10,392 nt of DNA from Candidatus Luteimonas excrementigallinarum (GTDB taxonomy: Bacteria > Pseudomonadota > Gammaproteobacteria > Xanthomonadales > Xanthomonadaceae), in assembly GCA_019115725.1 (NCBI GenBank), contig DXCY01000304.1:1-10392 (forward strand). Direction: 5' to 3'. The translations under genes and the position numbers were made by a program. Each line of letters starts with the position of its first letter. Position 1 is the stretch's first letter. The notes beneath the pieces were generated by a model that did no database searches, was not told where the DNA came from, and worked only from the letters and a program-made list of their open reading frames with translations. Below are positions 5,717 to 10,392 of this stretch, in pieces.

Positions 5717-7054
5717 ATGTCCAGCTGGTTCCGACGCAAAAAATCCGATGCAGAGCAGTCAGACAGCCGGCGCCGGCTGAGCATCGAGGAGCTGGCCGCG
5801 GCGTTCCCGGAAAGCCACCAGAGCGCGCCCACTGCCGCCGAAACCGAAGCGCCACCGGCACCTGCTACCGAAGCGCCTGCGGTTGAGAAGCCGGTGCCAG
5901 AATCCCCGGTCACCGGTCCCGTAGCGCCGCCCGTGGCGAAGCAGGAGCCCACCGCGCCGGTGGAAAGTGCCCCAGCAACTGCGCCATCCGCGCCTCCAGC
6001 CACCCCTCCGGCACCAGCACCCGCCATCCCACCGGCAGCCGCTCCGCCCGCGCCGCCTCCGGCACCGGCTGCCGCGCCGACTGCTCCAGCCCCTGTTGCT
6101 GCGCCGCGACCCGAGCCCGCCCCTGCCGCTGCGCCCGGCAAAAAGGGCTGGCGTGAGCGTCTTGGCGTCAGCGGTTTCGCCCGCAGTCTCGGCGGACTGT
6201 TCTCCAACAATCCCCGGCTCGATGACAACCTGCTCGACGAAATCGAGACCGCACTGCTGATGGCCGACGTTGGCGTCGCCGCCACCACCGGGCTGGTGGA
6301 GACCATGCGCAAGCGCATGAAGGCGCGCGAGTTCGCCGATGCCGCCGCGCTGCTGGCAGGCCTGCGCAACGAAATGGTCGCGCTGCTGCAACCCGTCGCC
6401 CAGCCGCTGGTCATCGACACCGTGGCCAAACCGTTCGTGATCCTCACCGTGGGGGTCAACGGCGTAGGCAAGACCACCACCATCGGCAAGCTCGCCCGGC
6501 GTTACAAGGAAGAAGGCCACGGCCTGATGCTGGCCGCCGGCGACACCTTCCGCGCCGCCGCCGTGGCCCAGCTGCAGGCCTGGGGCGAGCGCAACGATGT
6601 GCCGGTCGTGGCCCAGGGCCAGAATGCCGACGCCGCCTCGGTCGCTTTCGACGCGCTGCAGTCGGCCCGCTCGCGCGGCACCGGCATCCTCATCGCCGAC
6701 ACCGCCGGCCGCCTGCATACCCAGCAGGGGCTGATGGCCGAGCTGGGCAAGATCGGGCGCGTGCTGGGCAAGATCGACCCCACCGCCCCGCACGAAGTAC
6801 TGATGGTGGTGGATGGCACCACGGGCCAGAACGCGGTATCGCAGGTGCGCCAGTTCAACGCCGCGGTCAAGGTGACCGGCCTGGTGGTGACCAAGCTGGA
6901 CGGCACTGCCAAGGGCGGCGTGGTGTTCGCCCTGGCACGCGAGTTCGGCATCCCGATCCGCTATGCCGGCATCGGTGAGCGCCCGGAAGATCTGCGCGTG
7001 TTCGACGCCGAAGCCTTTGTCGATGCCCTGCTGCCGGAGGCGCTGGGCGGGTGA
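5717..7054 (+). CDS. ftsY: Signal recognition particle receptor FtsY
   Basis: SRP-type GTPase that receives Ffh-ribosome complexes at the inner membrane and passes them to the Sec translocon. The 445-residue protein has three parts: a basic N-terminal segment (MSSWFRRKKS), a long proline/alanine-rich linker (about 37-140), and the NG core. The N domain is about 141-235. The GTPase motifs are G1 GVNGVGKTTT (246-255), G2 DTFRAAAVAQL (276-286), G3 DTAGR (328-332), G4 TKLDG (392-396) and the closing GIGERPEDL (418-426). The linker stands where E. coli has an acidic A domain; proline/alanine-rich versions occur in high-GC relatives. The stop overlaps the next gene's GTG as GTGA, suggesting translational coupling. 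I see no ftsE or ftsX downstream, unlike E. coli. Confidence 0.97.
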   Translation: MSSWFRRKKSDAEQSDSRRRLSIEELAAAFPESHQSAPTAAETEAPPAPATEAPAVEKPVPESPVTGPVAPPVAKQEPTAPVESAPATAPSAPPATPPAPAPAIPPAAAPPAPPPAPAAAPTAPAPVAAPRPEPAPAAAPGKKGWRERLGVSGFARSLGGLFSNNPRLDDNLLDEIETALLMADVGVAATTGLVETMRKRMKAREFADAAALLAGLRNEMVALLQPVAQPLVIDTVAKPFVILTVGVNGVGKTTTIGKLARRYKEEGHGLMLAAGDTFRAAAVAQLQAWGERNDVPVVAQGQNADAASVAFDALQSARSRGTGILIADTAGRLHTQQGLMAELGKIGRVLGKIDPTAPHEVLMVVDGTTGQNAVSQVRQFNAAVKVTGLVVTKLDGTAKGGVVFALAREFGIPIRYAGIGERPEDLRVFDAEAFVDALLPEALGG

Positions 7055-8304
7055 AGCGTCGCTTCGCGATCGCGCTCGTCGTGGTCGTTGTCCTGCTGCT
7101 GCTTGCCGCGGCGGCGCTGCGCTGGGCGATCAGCCCACAGGTACTCGGACCGCGGATGATGGCGCTGGCCGGACAGGCCACCGGCCTGGAACTGGACGCG
7201 AAGCAGTTCGATTACCGCCTGCGCGGCACGCCCCAGCTCGTGGTCCGGGGCATGACTGCACGCCTGCCGGGCGGGGCCGAGCCGCTGCTGGAAGCCGAGC
7301 GCGTCTTCGTTTCCGTTCCCTGGTCCACGCTGCGCTCGCGCGGCGCCAATCTGTTGATCACCCGCATCGAGATCGACGACCCGCGCGTGCAGTTGCAGCC
7401 CACGCTCAGCTGGTGGGCACAGCGCCCCCGTGGTGATGGCCCGCTGCCCACCCTCGCCGAGGGCCTGCATGTGCGGCAGGGGCAGCTGCAGGCGGACGGC
7501 TGGGCGATTGAGGACCTTTCCATCCAGCTGCCGCGGTTCGCTCCGCAGGCACGCCTGGGGGCGGACGTCAGCGGCCGCTACCTCGCGGAAACACTGCGCG
7601 CGCCTTTCCGTCTGCACGTGGCGATGACGCGCCCGGAAACCGATGCGGGTGTCGGCGTGGCCGGCACCTTCACCCTGCAGGCCGGGCGCTGGGAGCTGCC
7701 GGCCCGCGCGGTGCTGTCCACCCGGCTGGAAGAACTGCCTGCAGGAGCCGGCTTCGGACTGGCCGGACTGCGAGTCTCTGCCAGCGCGCAGCACGTAACC
7801 GCAGACCAGACCAGCCCGTTTGCGCTTGGCCTGGCCGGCGAAGGCACATTTGCGGGCGGCACGCTCACCCTGGATCCCGCTGCCATCGCGCTTCGCGGAC
7901 AGGACCTGATTCCACGCCTGCAAGGTCGCGGCCACCTCGCCGTGGGTCAGCAGCTGGCGCTGGCCGTGATGGGAGAAATCGAACGCTGGCCGTCCGCCTG
8001 GCCGACCCTGCCCGCGCCCTTCGACGATCCCGATACGCCGCTGCCGTTCGAGCTCACCTATCGGGGCGCGCCCAACCTGGACGAGCCGCTGCAGCTGCAG
8101 CTGGCCCGCGACCAGGCGCGCTTCGAAGGCCGCCTGCGCCTGCCGGAGGTGCTGGCGTGGATGGATGGCATCGCCAGTGGATCCCCGCTGCCGCCGCTTG
8201 AAGGCCGGCTGGTGGCACCGCACGTGGACATCGCCGGCGCCAGCCTGCACGGCGTGGAGATCACCATCCAGGACGATTCCGGGCAGGCGGAGCCGCAGCC
8301 GTGA
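7051..8304 (+). CDS. AsmA-like membrane-anchored protein
   Basis: A 417-residue protein with a basic start and one N-terminal transmembrane segment (about 5-27, VALVVVVVLLLL-like). It is followed by a long periplasmic region rich in beta-prone alternating patterns with no cysteines or catalytic motif. The opening (anchor, then ISPQVLGPRMMALAGQATGLELDAKQFDYRLRG, then repeated 'LxxxxxxxVPWSTLRSRGANLLITRIEIDDPRVQL' style strands) resembles AsmA/DUF748 proteins. Those belong to the wider bridge-like lipid transfer group linked to outer-membrane lipid traffic. The family match is from pattern, not alignment. It starts with GTG inside the ftsY stop (GTGA) and ends in the mutY start the same way, so all three should be translated from one message. 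What it does beside FtsY and MutY is unknown. Confidence 0.75.
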   Translation: MKRRFAIALVVVVVLLLLAAAALRWAISPQVLGPRMMALAGQATGLELDAKQFDYRLRGTPQLVVRGMTARLPGGAEPLLEAERVFVSVPWSTLRSRGANLLITRIEIDDPRVQLQPTLSWWAQRPRGDGPLPTLAEGLHVRQGQLQADGWAIEDLSIQLPRFAPQARLGADVSGRYLAETLRAPFRLHVAMTRPETDAGVGVAGTFTLQAGRWELPARAVLSTRLEELPAGAGFGLAGLRVSASAQHVTADQTSPFALGLAGEGTFAGGTLTLDPAAIALRGQDLIPRLQGRGHLAVGQQLALAVMGEIERWPSAWPTLPAPFDDPDTPLPFELTYRGAPNLDEPLQLQLARDQARFEGRLRLPEVLAWMDGIASGSPLPPLEGRLVAPHVDIAGASLHGVEITIQDDSGQAEPQP

Positions 8305-9344
8305 CCGACAGCTTCGCATCGCGCCTGCTGGTCTGGTTCGATATCAACGGCCGCCACGACCTGCCCTGGCAGCATCCGCGCACGCCCTACCGGGTGTGGC
8401 TGTCGGAAATCATGCTGCAGCAGACCCAGGTGCGCGTGGTGATGCCCTACTTCGAGCGCTTTGTTGCCGCCCTGCCGGATCTTCCCGCCCTGGCCGCAGC
8501 GCCGCAGGATGAGGTGCTCGCGCTCTGGTCGGGGCTTGGCTACTACGCCCGCGCGCGCAACCTGCACGCCGCCGCCCAGGCCTGCGTGGAACATCACGGC
8601 GGCGAGCTGCCGCGCAATCATGCCGCCCTGGTGTCCCTGCCCGGCATCGGCCGCAGCACCGCCAGCGCGATCCTTGCCCAGGCCTGGGGCGACCGCCACG
8701 CGATTCTGGATGGCAACGTCAAACGCGTGCTGTCGCGCTGGCACGCGGTCGATGGCTGGCCCGGCACCTCCAGGGTCGAGCAACAACTGTGGAAGTTCGC
8801 CGAATCGCACCTGCCTGACGCGCGCCTGGCCGATTACACCCAGGCGCAGATGGATTTCGGCGCCACCCTCTGCACCCGCCACGATCCCGCCTGCATGCTG
8901 TGCCCGATCAGCGCAGACTGCGCCGCCCTGGCCCAGGGACGCGTTGCCGAGCTGCCCACCCCGAAGCCCGGCAAGCCGCTGCCCGAACGGGAGACGACGG
9001 TGCTGATGCTCTACGACGAGGCCGGCCGCGTGCTGCTGCAGCGCCGCCCGCCCACCGGCATCTGGGGCTCGCTGTGGTCGCTCCCGGAGGCCAACGACGC
9101 CGAGGGCGCCCGCGCACTTTTCAGCACGCATGCCAAGGGCGACCACCCACCGCCGCGCAGGCTGGCTCCGGTCGCCCACGCGTTCACCCACTACCGGCTT
9201 ACTTTGCACCCACTGCTCTGGCAGGGCGTGGCGCCGCGGCAAGCCATCAACGACGGTGACGAACAGCGCTGGGTTTCCCGCGACGCGCTGGAAACGCTGG
9301 GCATCCCGGCGCCTGTCCGCAGGCTGCTTTCGGCCCGCTCCTGA
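8301..9344 (+). CDS. mutY: Adenine DNA glycosylase MutY
   Basis: Removes adenine mispaired with 8-oxoguanine, preventing G-to-T changes. The 347-residue protein is full length. Catalytic Glu36 lies in SEIMLQQTQV, the helix-hairpin-helix LPGIGRSTASAI spans 113-124, and catalytic Asp137 is in DGNVKRV. The [4Fe-4S] ligands are C191-x6-C198-x2-C201-x5-C207. A C-terminal NUDIX-like domain (about 230-345) recognises 8-oxoguanine, with FTH at 295-297 in place of the E. coli FSH loop. The GTG start at 8301 overlaps the preceding stop (GTGA). It is followed by yggX, as in E. coli, which fits a shared role in oxidative stress and Fe-S upkeep. Confidence 0.97.
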   Translation: MTDSFASRLLVWFDINGRHDLPWQHPRTPYRVWLSEIMLQQTQVRVVMPYFERFVAALPDLPALAAAPQDEVLALWSGLGYYARARNLHAAAQACVEHHGGELPRNHAALVSLPGIGRSTASAILAQAWGDRHAILDGNVKRVLSRWHAVDGWPGTSRVEQQLWKFAESHLPDARLADYTQAQMDFGATLCTRHDPACMLCPISADCAALAQGRVAELPTPKPGKPLPERETTVLMLYDEAGRVLLQRRPPTGIWGSLWSLPEANDAEGARALFSTHAKGDHPPPRRLAPVAHAFTHYRLTLHPLLWQGVAPRQAINDGDEQRWVSRDALETLGIPAPVRRLLSARS

Positions 9345-9386
9345 GCGCCTGGCATACGGATACCGGCCGCAGGACAGCCCGCGACC

Positions 9387-9406
9387 TACAATGGCAGCCC
9401 CCATTG
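9387..9406 (+). promoter_or_regulatory. Candidate yggX -10 box within an inverted repeat
   Basis: TACAAT (9387-9392) is a good match to a sigma-70 -10 box, 29 bases before the yggX ATG. It is overlapped by a perfect 6-base inverted repeat, CAATGG (9389-9394) and CCATTG (9401-9406), separated by 6 bases, which could be an operator or a leader hairpin. No -35 match is seen at 16-18 bases upstream. Confidence 0.35.
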
Positions 9407-9421
9407 CGAGAGCGGAGCATC

Positions 9422-9694
9422 ATGCGCAAAGTTTTCTGCCAGAAAGAGCAGGTCGAGACCGAAGGCCTGGATTTCGCCCCCTGGCCGGGCGAACTGGGCA
9501 AGCGGATCTACGGCAATATCGGCAAGAACGCATGGTCGGCCTGGCTGGCCCACCAGACCATGCTGATCAACGAGAACCGGCTCTCGCCGCTGGACCCCAA
9601 GCACCGCGCATTCCTTGAAACCGAGATGCGCAAGTTCCTGTTCGAGGGCGGCGCTGAAAAGCCGGCCGGCTACGTGCCCGAAGCCGACGCCTGA
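9422..9694 (+). CDS. yggX: Probable Fe(2+)-trafficking protein YggX
   Basis: Small cytoplasmic protein of 90 residues thought to help iron supply and protect Fe-S enzymes from oxidation. It closely follows E. coli YggX (91 residues): start MRKVFC with the conserved Cys6, then DFAPWPGELGKRIYGNI, AWLAHQTMLINENRLSPLDPKHRAFLETEM, and KFLFEG, ending in a GY-P-E-rich tail. The ATG at 9422 is chosen because GGAG lies just upstream and it gives the family N-terminus; an in-frame ATG at 9404 adds six odd residues. It is 77 bases after mutY and may have its own promoter. Its last 25 bases overlap the convergent lipoprotein gene. Confidence 0.96.
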   Translation: MRKVFCQKEQVETEGLDFAPWPGELGKRIYGNIGKNAWSAWLAHQTMLINENRLSPLDPKHRAFLETEMRKFLFEGGAEKPAGYVPEADA

Positions 9695-10167
9695 TCCGCC
9701 GCTTCGCCAGGCGCCTCTTGGGGCGCCTCGTCGATGACCTCACCGCCCTCGCGCCAGTCGCGCTCGGCATCACGCAGCGCATCCACATCCAGCGGCCGGA
9801 TCTCCCCGATCTGGCATGGGATGGTCATCGAGCCGGCACCGATCGGCCGCACCCGATCAAACCGGGCCTGCACGCTGTTCAAGCTGCTGGTGATTGCCAC
9901 CGAATGTGCGTAGGCAAGATCGGGACAACTGCCCGACAGCTCAAGCAGCCAGGCCTCGCGGGGCCTGGTCCATACCGCCAGCGCCCGGTCACCCAGCGGC
10001 GTCCAGCTGTGCAGTCGACCGAAGAACTGGAAGCTGCGTACCGGCTCACCGGCATTGGCGCGATACATGGCCAGCTTCTGGCTGCTGTCCATGCGGGTGC
10101 TGGCACAGCCGATCAGCAGCATTGCCGACAGCATTGCGGCCAGCAACACCTTGATGGATCTGTTCAC
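9670..10167 (-). CDS. DUF6491-type lipoprotein
   Basis: A 165-residue protein starting MNRSIKVLLAAMLSAMLLIGC: a signal peptide with lipobox LIGC, Cys21 being the lipidated residue. The mature domain (about 30-135) reads like DUF6491 proteins, which I recall as frequent in Xanthomonadaceae: FQFFGRLHSWTPLGDRALAV, then WTRPREAWLLEL, SCPDL, SSLNSVQARFD and IPCQIGEIRPLD. Cys81 and Cys118 are likely partners for a disulfide in the periplasm. Residues 142-165 form an acidic, alanine-rich tail. The function is unknown; the family name is from memory. The GTG at 10165-10167 is supported by a strong AGGAGG. The 3' end overlaps yggX by 25 bases. Upstream lies repeat copy 2. Confidence 0.85.
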   Translation of the reverse strand: MNRSIKVLLAAMLSAMLLIGCASTRMDSSQKLAMYRANAGEPVRSFQFFGRLHSWTPLGDRALAVWTRPREAWLLELSGSCPDLAYAHSVAITSSLNSVQARFDRVRPIGAGSMTIPCQIGEIRPLDVDALRDAERDWREGGEVIDEAPQEAPGEAADQASASGT

Positions 10168-10172
10168 GACGA

Positions 10173-10178
10173 CCTCCT
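10173..10178 (-). promoter_or_regulatory. Strong ribosome binding site for the GTG-started lipoprotein
   Basis: AGGAGG on the minus strand, 5 bases before the GTG at 10167. It is the best ribosome site in the window and fixes the non-ATG start directly before the signal peptide. Confidence 0.8.
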
Positions 10179-10257
10179 GAGGTTGCGGGACAGACCCGGA
10201 TGATGCGCCATGCAGCGTGAACCCGGGGAGCTGTGAGATGAACCCAAAAAGAGTTCT

Positions 10258-10392
10258 TCTCCCAAGTCCGGGGCTGCCTCATCGATTGACATCGTCGTGA
10301 CCTGACAGACCCCGTCGCGGCCGGGAGGCCTTGCGCTCCATGTCCCCCGGCCTGCGCCTGCGGCTACGGCCTCCTCCTTTACTTACGCGCAA
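10258..10392 (-). repeat. Long stem-loop repeat with conserved tail, copy 2 (truncated)
   Basis: Inverted copy of the element at 19-176, cut by the window end. The inner arm starts at 10310 and the loop runs into 10392; the outer arm is mostly beyond the window. Compared with copy 1 the visible stem-loop has about seven substitutions and one missing A in the arm. The tail sequences TCAGGTCACGA (10305-10295), CCCCGGAC (10273-10266) and GGGAGA (10263-10258) sit at exactly the same distances from the arm as in copy 1. It is upstream of the DUF6491 lipoprotein gene, in the same relative orientation as copy 1 is to upp. Confidence 0.85.

Noticed and set aside
5759..9404. Long minus-strand open frames opposite ftsY, the AsmA-like gene and mutY
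   Set aside because: They are antisense shadows. Gly-rich runs mirror the FtsY Pro/Ala linker, and they overlap well-supported genes along their whole length.
9670..9682. GTAG at the DUF6491 stop codon as a third REP head
   Set aside because: The following CCGGCCGGC lies inside yggX coding sequence and is explained by its conserved GY-P tail; there is no separate REP-like stem.
10286..10291. TTGACA as a plus-strand -35 box
   Set aside because: No -10 match lies at suitable spacing, and it points into the repeat with no gene visible downstream within the window.

Overview
The window is GC-rich (I estimate high-60s percent) chromosomal DNA from a gammaproteobacterium. Protein wording, gene order and GTAG-headed REP-like palindromes all point to the Xanthomonadaceae/Lysobacteraceae (Lysobacter, Luteimonas, Stenotrophomonas or Xanthomonas relatives); I cannot fix the genus. 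There are twelve genes, mostly housekeeping. I see no phage, plasmid, CRISPR, tRNA or rRNA, and no intergenic stretch over 300 bases.

Layout. A long stem-loop repeat (19-124) with a conserved tail (to about 176) precedes upp (uracil salvage, +). Facing upp is a long minus-strand cluster read from about 5636 down to 923: rsmD (16S rRNA m2G966 methyltransferase), coaD (CoA synthesis), a small uncharacterised lipoprotein, a YfhL-type 2[4Fe-4S] ferredoxin, ggt (gamma-glutamyltransferase) and a metallo-beta-lactamase-fold hydrolase. Divergent from rsmD is a plus-strand set: ftsY (SRP receptor), an AsmA-like membrane-anchored protein and mutY (adenine glycosylase), joined by two GTGA stop/start overlaps, then yggX (iron trafficking, oxidative protection). 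A DUF6491-type lipoprotein gene converges on yggX and overlaps its 3' end. A second, inverted copy of the stem-loop repeat is cut by the window's right edge.

Working links. rsmD/ftsY divergence and the mutY-yggX pair are known gammaproteobacterial arrangements. The coaD-ferredoxin-ggt neighbourhood also occurs in Pseudomonas, from memory. MutY and YggX share a theme of oxidative DNA damage and Fe-S integrity.

The least explained signal is the stem-loop element. Its two copies lie in the same orientation relative to two unrelated genes (upp and the DUF6491 lipoprotein), about 133 and 142 bases before their start codons. Sequence is shared past the palindrome at identical offsets. A second, smaller theme is that the stop codons of the adjacent mbl and ggt genes are both the TAG of a GTAG palindrome head.
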